The notes: a model not told the origin generated them from the letters alone. Shown: positions 24,721 to 32,751, counted from the stretch's first letter. The stretch: 32,807 nucleotides of DNA from an uncultured Muribaculaceae bacterium (GCA_947626355.1 CANQRV010000032.1:1-32807); one strand, 5' to 3'. Made by a program: numbers and translations.

Positions 24721-24752
24721 GTGATGTTACTCGGCATCGCTTTTTTTGTTTT
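24721..24752 (+). terminator. Intrinsic terminator downstream of integrase remnant
   Basis: GTGATG (24721-24726) pairs with CATCGC (24735-24740) across an 8-nt loop and is followed by seven T then GTTTT. GTAACAT at about 24672 is complementary to ATGTTAC (24724-24730) inside the hairpin, so an alternative fold exists. Confidence 0.6.
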
Positions 24753-24919
24753 CATCCGGGAGGATGATTTTACCTTCAAAAAAAGAAAAATCGGTGGGAA
24801 TTTACCCCGACTCCGAACAAACTTTTGTCGCTCTGTTATTCTCTCTTTCTGCAAAGTTAAGCATTTTTATCAAAATTCATGTGCTCAGATGCACGAATCT
24901 TCACATAGGTCTATAAAAA

Positions 24920-24960
24920 GGTCAGTAGTCGCGTGTATATATAATACACGACCGCTGACC
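24920..24960. repeat. Nested palindrome, copy 1
   Basis: A 41-nt hairpin: outer arms GGTCAG/CTGACC and inner arms CGTGTAT/ATACACG around a TATATA-type centre, followed by AAATTCGTTTTT. It matches copy 2, whose start is 102 bp downstream. Confidence 0.65.
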
Positions 24961-25021
24961 AAATTCGTTTTTGACCGTCTGTTTAAGCGGACCTCTTATA
25001 TCCGGTTATATTCAAAATTAA

Positions 25022-25061
25022 GTCAGAGTTCAGCGTGTATATATAGTACACGACCTCTGAC
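25022..25061. repeat. Nested palindrome, copy 2
   Basis: A 40-nt hairpin: outer arms GTCAGAG/CTCTGAC and inner arms CGTGTA/TACACG around TATATAG, followed by CAAACCTATTTTTTG. The outer arms differ from copy 1 in a compensating way (CAG/CTG against CAGAG/CTCTG), so the fold rather than the exact sequence is kept. Confidence 0.65.
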
Positions 25062-25167
25062 CAAACCTATTTTTTGTCTGATCCTTTTTCTTTTTTGAAG
25101 GCTTTCCTATTTTACTCAGACCTTACTCTGTGCCGTTGGTTTCCGGAGACGGTGTATATTCCATGTG

Positions 25168-25198
25168 CAAAGTTAGATGCCTCGGACAAGAGCGTCAA
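25168..25198 (-). promoter_or_regulatory. Leftward promoter facing the twin palindromes
   Basis: Minus-strand -7 element TAACTTTG (25175-25168) and TTG (25198-25196), spacing exactly 20 bp. No gene lies downstream on this strand. A transcript beginning near 25161 would meet palindrome 2 after about 100 nt, so a small untranslated RNA is possible. Confidence 0.5.
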
Positions 25199-25365
25199 GG
25201 CCGTGGCCCTGTGGGTTGTTCGTTGCAGGATGGTGACAATGCACTATCCTTCGCTCTCAAGCCTTGCCTATCCTTGTCCCGGGGTCGGCATCTCCTGAAG
25301 CACTGTAATATTCACTTCTTCTCCCGGAGCCAAAGGCGAAAGAGAGGGAAACATGACAAACTGAT

Positions 25366-25698
25366 ATGAAAAGGATATACAAATTTGTAAAGTGGGATGT
25401 CCCGAGCATAGAGGAACTCAAGGACGAAAAGGCAGTAAGGCTGAGAACCCATATTGACAACGGAGGTCGGCTAACACGGCAAGACAAGAACTGGATAACG
25501 GAAGCAGTTAACCATAATCCCTATTTCAAGAGAGCCGTGCCTGTTCGGGGCTGGTGTATATCTTTCGCAGACGTGCTTCGCCGCTTTGTCGTAAAGCAAT
25601 ATGGTCATTGGTGGGAGATGTATGCCATTGACAAGACCGCCATTCGTAAAACCACATATGGCAAAATCGAAGAAATTTTTGAACTCGCAAAAGCATAA
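25366..25698 (+). CDS. Small element-borne protein, unknown
   Basis: 110 residues (MKRIYKFVKWDVPSIEELKDEK...). Soluble, rich in charged and aromatic residues, no signal peptide or membrane segment. Sequence composition (KRAVPVRGWCISFADVLRRFVVKQYGHWWEMYAIDKTAIRK) is that of a real, probably helical protein and not a chance frame. I do not recognise a family. It is the first gene after the 740-bp non-coding region and is followed 4 bp later by a second small gene, so the two are likely one operon. Its placement among ssb and methylase/helicase genes is typical of unknown small genes of Bacteroidales conjugative elements. Confidence 0.7.
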   Translation: MKRIYKFVKWDVPSIEELKDEKAVRLRTHIDNGGRLTRQDKNWITEAVNHNPYFKRAVPVRGWCISFADVLRRFVVKQYGHWWEMYAIDKTAIRKTTYGKIEEIFELAKA

Positions 25699-25702
25699 GA
25701 CC

Positions 25703-25876
25703 ATGGACTACGAGGAAATGACCGAGATTATAGGGTGCAGTTGCACGTTGCTCGATGAATCTGACAACGCAATATGCGGTAAAGTTGTGGGCGACTACGG
25801 CAATGACATAGCCGTGGAAAGTTATGACGGCAAAGTATCCATCTATGATAGAAACGAACTACTGATATTCGACTGA
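25703..25876 (+). CDS. 57-residue small protein, unknown
   Basis: MDYEEMTEIIGCSCTLLDESDN... to ...YDRNELLIFD. Short, acidic, predicted mostly beta strands (GKVVGDYGNDIAVESYDGKVSIYD), reminiscent of a small SH3-like barrel. It starts 4 bp after the upstream gene's stop. The protein at 28991-29173 has the same size, plan and ending (ARIELYDDEIEFD), so the two may be distant paralogues. The start is the internal ATG at 25703; the same frame is open further upstream but there overlaps the neighbouring gene. Confidence 0.65.
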   Translation: MDYEEMTEIIGCSCTLLDESDNAICGKVVGDYGNDIAVESYDGKVSIYDRNELLIFD

Positions 25877-26721
25877 AAAAAATTGCCGGAGACGACAGTT
25901 GGTGTCGCCTCCGGATTTGCAGCAATCTGCACAAGACCTTTCAAATTCCGTCAAATCGATTCGATACCCATTTTTATTGGGAGGGGATATTCTTTCTCGC
26001 TCCAACCTACCGTTTTTATTTTTGAAGGTTTCCCATTTTTCCTTTCATAAGTAACCTCTTGTAAATCTTGCCCGGCTCACCGATTCAGCGGAATACACCG
26101 CATTGTCCGGTGATCCTGCCGGCTTCAGCAACAGCGCCATTGGCTTTCGGCACACTCTGCTCCTTCGACCTGCACTGCTTGGCGACGGAAGTACGGCCAA
26201 AGCGATCCCCTCCCATAACCCATATCCACGTCCATGCTTCATTTATCTCACCCTTGACATCATCTGTTTCCTTGGTGAAACAGGATGCAGAGTGTCTATG
26301 CGCGGCTTCCATATCCATACCGACAGCGATGATGGCACTGTCAGTCCCTCTGGCTTTTCTTGAATCGTTAAATCTTACGGGGAGAAGTGTATTCCGGCAG
26401 TGGCGGACGATTTCAGAAGGGTCCATGCCTGAACCGTATTGCGGTGTTTTCCATAACTCACTCCATCGACCTCGTTTTCGGGCGAAGTCACAACATGTCG
26501 TTTTTCCTGATGCGAAGTTATGAACATGGCGTCACCTTGATGGTTCCTCCGGGACGGTCTCCGGACCTGTGACCAACGGCTTTCACACAATCTTCCTTTT
26601 TCACGGTCTGAAGACTGAGAAAAAGAGTATTGTGCGAACCTTCCGTTGGTGCTCCCCTATGCCCATGTCCACTTGGTTGCATCGTAAAAACAAAATGTAT
26701 AACTTCTATAAACTCACAGTC
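25877..26721. other. 845-bp region without a convincing gene
   Basis: Apart from the hairpin at 25886 and a copy of the GAAGG(C)TTTCCC motif at about 26019-26036, nothing was identified. Open frames exist on both strands between about 26068 and 26523, but they overlap one another, show odd composition and have no recognisable domain. A CTTTTTC/GAAAAAG stem with an inner GTCT/AGAC lies at 26596-26625 upstream of ssb. Confidence 0.5.
25886..25914 (+). terminator. Hairpin ending the small-gene pair
   Basis: CCGGAG then CGAC (25886-25896) pair with GTCG then CTCCGG (25904-25914), with one A-C mismatch and a 7-nt loop. ATTTGC follows, so the U-tract is weak. It begins 10 bp after the stop codon of the 57-residue gene. 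Confidence 0.5.
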
Positions 26722-27108
26722 ATGAAGAAAGTAGAAAACAACTTCGCAGTAACAGGTTTCATCGGCAAGGACGCCGAAATCCGTCAGTTCACCACCGCCA
26801 GCGTAGCACGCTTCTCACTCGCCGTAAGCCGTACCGATAAAGGCGAAGATGGCCAGGAGGGCACCCGCAAGTCCGCTTTCATGAATATGGAGGCCTGGCG
26901 CAAGAACGACAGCGCATCCTTCGAGCTTCTCAAGAAAGGTCAGATGATCACCGTCGAGGGCTACATGAAGCCCGAAGAGTGGACAGGGCCGGACGGCATC
27001 AAACGCAACCGTATCATCTTCGTCGCCACCAAGTTCTACGAGCCGGTCGAAAAACCGGAGCAGAAGGATAAGCCGAAAGGCAAATCCAAGTCGAAAAAGG
27101 CTGCCTAA
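26722..27108 (+). CDS. ssb: Single-stranded DNA-binding protein
   Basis: 128-residue OB-fold protein. MKKVENNFAVTGFIGKDAEIRQFTTASVARFSLAVSR is the usual beta1-beta3 region of SSB, followed by the variable loop and FMNMEAWRKNDS...LLKKGQMITVEGYMKPEEW (beta4-5). A short Lys/Glu/Pro-rich tail (KPEQKDKPKGKSKSKKAA) replaces the acidic DDDIPF tip of housekeeping SSB, so partner binding through that tip is not expected. Such SSBs are common on conjugative elements, where they coat transferred single strands. Start chosen at the ATG of MKKVENN; an ATG nine codons upstream is possible. Its GC content is higher than that of the flanking element DNA, and it has its own terminator. Confidence 0.88.
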   Translation: MKKVENNFAVTGFIGKDAEIRQFTTASVARFSLAVSRTDKGEDGQEGTRKSAFMNMEAWRKNDSASFELLKKGQMITVEGYMKPEEWTGPDGIKRNRIIFVATKFYEPVEKPEQKDKPKGKSKSKKAA

Positions 27109-27129
27109 GGTCAGCAACCTCCGACGGCG

Positions 27130-27158
27130 AAAGCGGCTCAGGCCGCTTTTGTTTTGTT
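27130..27158 (+). terminator. ssb intrinsic terminator
   Basis: AAAGCGGC (27130-27137) and GCCGCTTT (27142-27149) form a perfect 8-bp stem with a 4-nt loop, followed by TGTTTTGTT. It lies 21 bp past the ssb stop codon. Confidence 0.82.
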
Positions 27159-27191
27159 CGCCGGACTTATATAAATCTCGATTGCATATGG

Positions 27192-27626
27192 ATTATCCCC
27201 GGTTATAGATTTACACCCGCCCCTCGGCCGCAAAAGAACGCCATAGCGAGAGAGAAGGCACAGGGCTGAAGCCTTGCCCCTTCTCACACGCTTCCGGCTC
27301 GGTCATTACCGACACCGGCTGCAATGTCAGGCTTGTGAGGCAGCAGGTCAAGCCTTGCAGCCCATCCCAAACTCTGCCGTGAAGCCCGTGTCATTATGGC
27401 ATGACCGCCTTATGCGACCCCGACCCATCCAATACTTTTTTTATCCTATTTTATCTTTTGAAGGCTTTCCCCTTTATGCCTCGTTGTCTTCCGATTTTAG
27501 AGGAATAATTTATTCACAACCGTGTGCGGAGCACCCATTTTCTCCGGCGAAATTGGGAGGCGCCCGGCAAACGTCAAGCCACGCTGCGCTCTCCGGGCCT
27601 GTCTCATTGCCTTTCGTACCGCCTCC
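27192..27626 (+). repeat. Structured non-coding repeat module, copy A
   Basis: About 435 bp that aligns along its whole length with copy B at 28472-28905. Nearly identical blocks include CGGCCGCAAAAGAACGCCAT plus its flank (from 27225), the stretch around TTCTCACACGCTTCCGGCTC (from 27281) and the segment ATGACCGCCTTATGCGACCC (from 27401). Three hairpins recur in both copies: CCGG-TCGG/CCGA-CCGG (27294-27318), a variable-sequence hairpin (AGGCTTG/CAAGCCT, 27329-27355) and TGCCGT/ATGGCA (about 27375-27402). It carries the GAAGGCTTTCC motif at about 27459. Open frames across it have no recognisable protein features. Confidence 0.65.
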
Positions 27627-27710
27627 CCTGTGATGCCGATGAAAATCCGGATCGCTCCGCCAAAACGGTTGACGAAAGGGATATTAACAAAAATATCAAA
27701 AATCTCACTT

Positions 27711-28343
27711 ATGGATTACAAAGAAGCCTACAACAACATCTTCAACAGTAAATCAGGCAGTTATTCAGTTACCACCGCAGACGGCATCAAGTCTATGAGA
27801 CTTTTCATATCGACAGGGGGAGACATATGCCAGTTCGCCCCACGCTCACGCAGACGCGGATACAGTGTGCCACTCTCAGAAATCGAGTCATGACTTGACC
27901 TCAAAAAGCAGCCCAGAGAAAAATCACGCACCAACATCGTCGAAAAATTTAAGAAATACGCATCACGGGCAAGTTTCACGTCACCATTTATACGCAAATG
28001 CCTTTCGGCTGACCCCGAAAAGTGTTGCTATGAAAACGGACTGACCACAGGAACACGCATAGACGGAGAAATTATCTCGCTCAAAGCGGTAGAACGCTAT
28101 GCTCCTTATAGCGTGGCAGAGTTCCGAAAGGCTCTTGCCGAAAGACGCAGTTACCGTTCCGGGACATTCAGTTTCCGTGGGTATGACGGCTCGCTGTGGA
28201 TAGAGGTTGCAGATAAAGACACTTCGTATCTTAAAAAAGGTGATGTATCTGCAGGATTGAGTAAAGAATATCGGGGCTGCGGCAACGGCTACTACTATAT
28301 GCTAATTGACGATGAGCATTTTATCGGAACTGATATAGACTGA
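27711..28343 (+). pseudogene. Unknown gene interrupted by one in-frame TGA
   Basis: Translation from ATG at 27711 gives 60 residues (MDYKEAYNNIFNSKSGSYSV...SEIES) ending in TGA at 27891-27893. The same frame continues without further stops for 149 codons (LDLKKQPREKSRTNIVEKF... to ...HFIGTDID) and ends at 28343. Both parts have coherent protein-like composition and no frameshift is needed, so this is best read as one gene of about 210 codons with a nonsense change; TGG (Trp) to TGA would explain it. The downstream part could restart at a GTG at 28113. I do not recognise the family; no signal peptide or membrane helix is seen. It follows repeat module A and precedes module B. Confidence 0.65.
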
Positions 28344-28990
28344 ACCAGACCACATACTTGACAATCCTATATTGATACTATCACCCTGTACTTGAAGCAT
28401 CAGGTATTGGGTGACAGCTTGTGCAGGTATCCCATTTATATACGACGGTATTATTGAGATATGATAATCATATTATTTCCCTGTTATAGCTTTCACCCAC
28501 CCATCGGCCGCAAAAGAACGCCATAGCGAGTGAGGCGGCACAGGGCTGAAGCCTTGCACCTTCTCACACGCTTCCGGCTCGGTCATTGCCGACACCGGCA
28601 TGCACGTCACGCTTGGTCTATGTCTCAGGCCGAAGGCTTGTGACATACGCAAACTATGCCGTAAAGCCCGTGTTCCTACGGCATGACCGCCTTATGCGAC
28701 CCCGACCCTTCCAATCCTTTTTACCCCTTTTTATTTATTGAAGGCTTCCCGTTCTTGCTTCGTTATCATCCTTTTTTACATGAATATTCTATCACAAGCC
28801 GTGTCCGGAGCATCCGTTTTCTTCGGCAAAGTTTGGATGCGGCAGTCAAACGCCAAGCCACGCGCCGCTCTCCGGGCTTGTCTAATTGCCTTTCGTACCG
28901 CCTCCATTATAAAGCCTTGAAAAACAGGATTGCACCGTACAAAGCGGCCCGAAGAAAGGGGAAAGATGCAATTCATTCAACGTAAACAAT
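28344..28990. other. 647-bp intergenic region containing module B
   Basis: No gene is supported. A 6-bp stem TCACCC/GGGTGA lies at about 28380-28414, and repeat module B fills 28472-28905. The last 85 bases before the next small gene hold nothing that I recognise. Confidence 0.5.
28472..28905 (+). repeat. Structured non-coding repeat module, copy B
   Basis: Full-length diverged copy of module A. Hairpins: CCGG-TCGG/CCGA-CCGG (28574-28598); a 6+6 bp stem TATGTC-CAGGCC/GGCTTG-GACATA with a GAA loop (28619-28647) where copy A has a different sequence but also a hairpin; and a perfect 8-bp ATGCCGTA/TACGGCAT (28656-28684). In the last stem copy A has G-U where B has G-C, so the pairing is kept. 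The GAAGGCTTCCC motif lies at about 28740. Confidence 0.65.
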
Positions 28991-29173
28991 ATGTACGACA
29001 ACGAGACACAAGACACAGACTTCATCGAGTATGGCCGACAGTGCGAACTTCTGACACCTTGGCGAGGCTACCGCCGAGGAACAATCGTAGGGCGCAACGG
29101 CTACCGCTTCATCATAGAATTTAGCAGCGGAGCGAGAATAGAACTCTATGACGATGAAATAGAATTTGACTGA
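28991..29173 (+). CDS. 60-residue small protein, unknown
   Basis: MYDNETQDTDFIEYGRQCEL... to ...ARIELYDDEIEFD. Predicted mainly beta strands (RRGTIVGRNGYRFIIEFSSG) and an acidic end. Size, strand pattern and the C-terminal YD-x-x-E-x-x-F-D ending resemble the protein at 25703-25876, suggesting distant paralogues. Preceded by repeat module B and followed by two plus-strand genes at short spacing (32 and 30 bp), with which it is probably co-transcribed. Function unknown. Confidence 0.65.
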   Translation: MYDNETQDTDFIEYGRQCELLTPWRGYRRGTIVGRNGYRFIIEFSSGARIELYDDEIEFD

Positions 29174-29205
29174 ACAAAAATAAATCACCTTCAAAAATAA
29201 AAGTT

Positions 29206-29481
29206 ATGACAAAGACAGACAAAACCAACATGAACGTGAAATCGGTAGAGCGCATCCCCACCTATGCACTCCCTTACCTTGTCAACGGAGACGCCACCGG
29301 CCTCACCACGGAGGACAAAAAAATCATCGACGAGGCTTCCTGCAGACACGGCATCGAGGTTGTAGTGCCAATCACTGACAGCGTAGAGGGTAGCCCACAG
29401 CCTTATTTCAGCAGTTCCCCGATGTTCGGGAAACCGACCGAGGTAGAGGATTGCATCGTAATCATGTCACAAACGGAATAG
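29206..29481 (+). CDS. 91-residue element protein, unknown
   Basis: MTKTDKTNMNVKSVERIPTYALPYLVNGDATGLT... The core VERIPTYALPYLVNGDATGLTTEDKKIIDE resembles a short conserved domain that I associate with small proteins of Bacteroidales mobile elements next to methylase/helicase genes; I cannot name it with certainty. No signal peptide or membrane helix. The leader (CCTTCAAAAATAAAAGTT, then ATG) is A-rich, as is usual for translation starts in this phylum. Lies 30 bp upstream of the methylase/helicase gene. Confidence 0.72.
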   Translation: MTKTDKTNMNVKSVERIPTYALPYLVNGDATGLTTEDKKIIDEASCRHGIEVVVPITDSVEGSPQPYFSSSPMFGKPTEVEDCIVIMSQTE

Positions 29482-29511
29482 CATCATAAACAGACAATAA
29501 CGGTTAAATAT

Positions 29512-32500
29512 ATGGCTTACAACAAATCAAATGCCCTGTCTGCCAATATAAAGGCAATAGAGACAGCAATGCGGCTGCATATCAGTGGTGAGAAACCCAG
29601 TCAGGAAGAAAAAGACCTTATATCGGGTTTTTCCGGCTTCGGTGGTATCAAGGACGTGCTTGACATCGGCACTGACAAACCAATGTCCGATGAAATGTCT
29701 GAACAGTTGCAGAAACTTCAGCAGATAATAGCGGAATATCCCGGCTTTTCCGATGACACTATGCGTAGCAACGCCATAGACAGCATAAAATCTTCGGTAT
29801 TGACCGCCTTCTACACCCCAAAATTCATAATAGAGGCAATCGCAAAGGAGATACAGAGTCTGTTCCGCAAACATTCCCTCACCATGCGGTCATTCCTTGA
29901 GCCGAGCGCAGGTACAGGCGGTTTTCTGCCTGTGGCGATGGACGGCACCGCCGCCTATGCAATAGAGAAAGACCCCGTGACGGGACTTGTGCTGTCAATG
30001 CTCCATGATGATACCAATGTGACGATAGACGGCTACGAGACAATCAGCGGACAGGACTTGCCGCACAAGTCGTTTGATGTGATTGCGTCCAACATACCTT
30101 TCGGCAATTTCAGCGTCTTTGATGCGGATTTGTGGAAACGTGGCGGAATATACGATAAAGCAACCAAGACAATACACAATTACTTTTTCGTAAAGTCAAT
30201 GGAACTGCTTAACGAGGGCGGACTGCTTGTGTTCATTACCTCAAGAGGCGTGTCTGACTCACCGGGCAACAAGTTCGTGCGTGAGTATCTTGTAAGTCAT
30301 GCAGACCTTGTCACAGCTTTGCGGCTGCCCGACAACCTTTTCATGGAGACAGGAGGCATCGAGGTAGGCAGTGACCTGTTGATATTCCAGAAGCATACAG
30401 GAAAGGTTCTGCAGTCTCACCGTGAGAAACTTTTTATCCAGTCCTCAAAAGAGTCTTTTAATAACGGAGAGACCACCGAGCCTATCAACAGACTATTCAC
30501 CATGCCTAACACTGCCCTCGCCACAGGCAGCAGTATCGGCATGAACCAGTACGGAAAATATGTGCGCAAGTACCGCTGGAACAACGGCACTGAAAGCATG
30601 GGTCAATATCTTTCCGCTATCCTCAAAGCAGACTTTGACCGATATTTCCGTAAATCTCTTTATTTAGAGGGCAAGACCTCTGAACCCTTTGCCGCCTCAT
30701 TGTTCGGTGATGCGGAAGAGGCACAGGCTGACCGTGGGCGACGGGCCTACACCGGCAAGATGACGGAATGGCTCAAGGAGGGGGCGCTTGTCCTTATGGA
30801 CGGACAGACAGGCACGTTAAAAATGCGCAAGTCCAGGCATTATGATGATGTTGCTGTGGATTTCGACCCAATGCCGGAGGACGGGGTGAACACGGAAAGA
30901 GCCAAAGACTATATGCCTTTGAGGGAAACATATTTTGAACTTTCCACCAAGGAGAGGGAGGAAATGAAAGAGCAGACAGAGTTGAGGGAACGGCTTAATT
31001 CGCTGTATGATGATTTTGTATCAAAATGGGGATATTTCCACAACAACGACAACAGGGAGTTTTTCATGCTTGACAGCCTCGGTGTGGAGGTGTTCACTAT
31101 CGAGACGCAGAACGGCACGGAAATCTCAAAGTCCGACATCATGCGGGAGCCTGTGGCTTTCAAAAAGATAGAAACAGACACCGTTATGACACCGACCGAA
31201 GCACTTGCAAGTAGCCTTAACTTTTACGGTGGTGTGAATATATCCTATATCATCAAGTCCACGCAACAAAGTGTTGAAGATGTCATTGCTGGTCTCAAAG
31301 GCGAGATTTTCTTTAATCCCATGATACATGACTGGGAAGCCAAAGGCAAGTTTATTGCCGGGAATGTCGTTGCCAAGCAAAAGGACATCCAGTCCTGCAT
31401 GGAAGAACTGCCGGATGATGTAAAGGAATATGCGGCACTGTCATTAAAGGCTCTTGAGGATGCCACTCCCGAACCGATACCCTATGAGGAACTTGACATA
31501 AACATGGGGGAGCGTTGGATAGATCCGCAGCTTTACGCCATGTTTGCCACAGAACTTTTCGGAACTGAAACACAGGTAATGTATTTCGACGTGAACGATA
31601 CCTATGTCGTGTCACTCCGTGGCTATTCCCCTGTCGCATACAATACCTATTCAGTCCGCAACTACAATGGAGAGGACTTGTTCGTTCACGCCCTGCATGA
31701 CACTGTGCCTGAAATCACAAAAGAGATTTATTGTGACGGAGAGAAAAAGCGTGTTCCCGACGAGGAAGCGATACAGGAAGCCGGAGCAAAGATACAGGAA
31801 ATCAGGAACCTTTTCAATGAATGGCTTGACCGTCAGCTCCTTTTTGTGCGTGATGAGATTGTCACCACCTACAACGAGCGTTTCAACTGCTATGTCCGAC
31901 CGAGCTATGACGGCTCATGTCAGACATTTCCCGGTCTTTCGTTTAACCAGTTTGGATATGATGCGCTTTACCCCTCACAGAAAGACGCCATTCAGATGAT
32001 TAAGCAGAACGGTGGCGGCATCTGCTGGCACGCCGTAGGAACAGGCAAGACCATGATAATGTGTGTAGCGGCATACGAGATGAAGCGTCTCGGGCTATGC
32101 AACAAGCCTATGATTATCGGTCTTAAGGCAAATGTGCATGAGATAGCCGACACATTCAGAAAGGCATACCCATCGGCAAGGATATTATATCCGGGCAAAG
32201 AGGACTTCACCCCTGCCAACCGCAAAGAGGTTTTCGCAAAAATCAAGAACAACAACTGGGACTGCATCATTCTCACTCACGACCAGTTTGTGAAGATACC
32301 GCAGTCGGAGGAAACGATGATTGACATTTTCTCGGAAGAACTCGCAGACGTGGAACGCTCCCTTGAGGTGCTTGAACAATCGACCATGCGTTACCGTTCA
32401 GGAAAGTTGCAAAAGGGACTTGAGACACGGAAACAGAACCTTACCGCCTCACTCGCACAGTTGCGGCATCAGATTGAGACAAGAAAGGACAATGCCGTGG

Positions 32501-32751
32501 ATTTCCGCTCAATGGGAATAGATCACATTTTTGTAGACGAGTGCCATGCGTTCAAAAATCTGATGTTCCAGACACGGCATACAAGGGTTGCCGGCATTGG
32601 TAATACCAAAGGCTCACAAAGAGCGATGAACCTGCTTTTTGCCATAAGGGATATTCAGAAACGCACAGGAAGAGACCTCGGAGCAACATTCCTTTCGGGT
32701 ACTGTTGTGGTAAACGCCCTCACAGAGCTTTATGTAGGGATATTCAGTTAA
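29512..32751 (+). CDS. N6-adenine methylase/SNF2-type helicase, 3'-truncated
   Basis: 1079 residues of a giant fusion protein typical of Bacteroidales conjugative elements; full-length relatives are much longer. N-terminal conserved region (SGFSGFGGIKDVLD), then an adenine methyltransferase domain with SAM motif I FLEPSAGTGGF (residues 128-138) and catalytic motif IV N-I-P-F (194-197). After a long linker comes a superfamily 2 helicase: Walker A AVGTGKT (GTGKT 843-847), DECH box (1009-1012) and motif III-like ATFLSGTVVVNALTELYV. The frame then meets GIFS and a stop, where relatives continue (YLRP region and the whole second RecA lobe). The helicase is therefore incomplete; the methylase part could still be made. 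Probable role of the intact family: protection or processing of element DNA, an inference. Confidence 0.85.
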   Translation: MAYNKSNALSANIKAIETAMRLHISGEKPSQEEKDLISGFSGFGGIKDVLDIGTDKPMSDEMSEQLQKLQQIIAEYPGFSDDTMRSNAIDSIKSSVLTAFYTPKFIIEAIAKEIQSLFRKHSLTMRSFLEPSAGTGGFLPVAMDGTAAYAIEKDPVTGLVLSMLHDDTNVTIDGYETISGQDLPHKSFDVIASNIPFGNFSVFDADLWKRGGIYDKATKTIHNYFFVKSMELLNEGGLLVFITSRGVSDSPGNKFVREYLVSHADLVTALRLPDNLFMETGGIEVGSDLLIFQKHTGKVLQSHREKLFIQSSKESFNNGETTEPINRLFTMPNTALATGSSIGMNQYGKYVRKYRWNNGTESMGQYLSAILKADFDRYFRKSLYLEGKTSEPFAASLFGDAEEAQADRGRRAYTGKMTEWLKEGALVLMDGQTGTLKMRKSRHYDDVAVDFDPMPEDGVNTERAKDYMPLRETYFELSTKEREEMKEQTELRERLNSLYDDFVSKWGYFHNNDNREFFMLDSLGVEVFTIETQNGTEISKSDIMREPVAFKKIETDTVMTPTEALASSLNFYGGVNISYIIKSTQQSVEDVIAGLKGEIFFNPMIHDWEAKGKFIAGNVVAKQKDIQSCMEELPDDVKEYAALSLKALEDATPEPIPYEELDINMGERWIDPQLYAMFATELFGTETQVMYFDVNDTYVVSLRGYSPVAYNTYSVRNYNGEDLFVHALHDTVPEITKEIYCDGEKKRVPDEEAIQEAGAKIQEIRNLFNEWLDRQLLFVRDEIVTTYNERFNCYVRPSYDGSCQTFPGLSFNQFGYDALYPSQKDAIQMIKQNGGGICWHAVGTGKTMIMCVAAYEMKRLGLCNKPMIIGLKANVHEIADTFRKAYPSARILYPGKEDFTPANRKEVFAKIKNNNWDCIILTHDQFVKIPQSEETMIDIFSEELADVERSLEVLEQSTMRYRSGKLQKGLETRKQNLTASLAQLRHQIETRKDNAVDFRSMGIDHIFVDECHAFKNLMFQTRHTRVAGIGNTKGSQRAMNLLFAIRDIQKRTGRDLGATFLSGTVVVNALTELYVGIFS

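Larger units (their letters stand above)
24626..25365. other. 740-bp non-coding region with hairpins
   Basis: No credible gene on either strand. It holds the terminator at 24721, two nested palindromes (24920 and 25022), a minus-strand promoter (25168-25198) and one copy of the GAAGGCTTTCC motif (about 25094-25108). The open frames here are translations of the palindromes and look like chance. Confidence 0.6.

Noticed and set aside
24691..25098. Open frame of 135 codons after the integrase remnant
   Set aside because: Its two matching peptide segments (ACIYNTRPLTK and ACIYSTRPLTK) are just translations of the twin palindromes; no other protein-like feature.
26068..26523. Overlapping open frames on both strands (plus 26068-26523, minus 26085-26426)
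   Set aside because: They occupy the same DNA, neither shows a domain or typical composition, and no leader or operon context supports one over the other.
27274..27633. Open frame across repeat module A (and a similar one, 28683-28985, in module B)
   Set aside because: The frames start at different points and share only short matches that come from the repeat; hairpins are kept better than codons, so non-coding is favoured.
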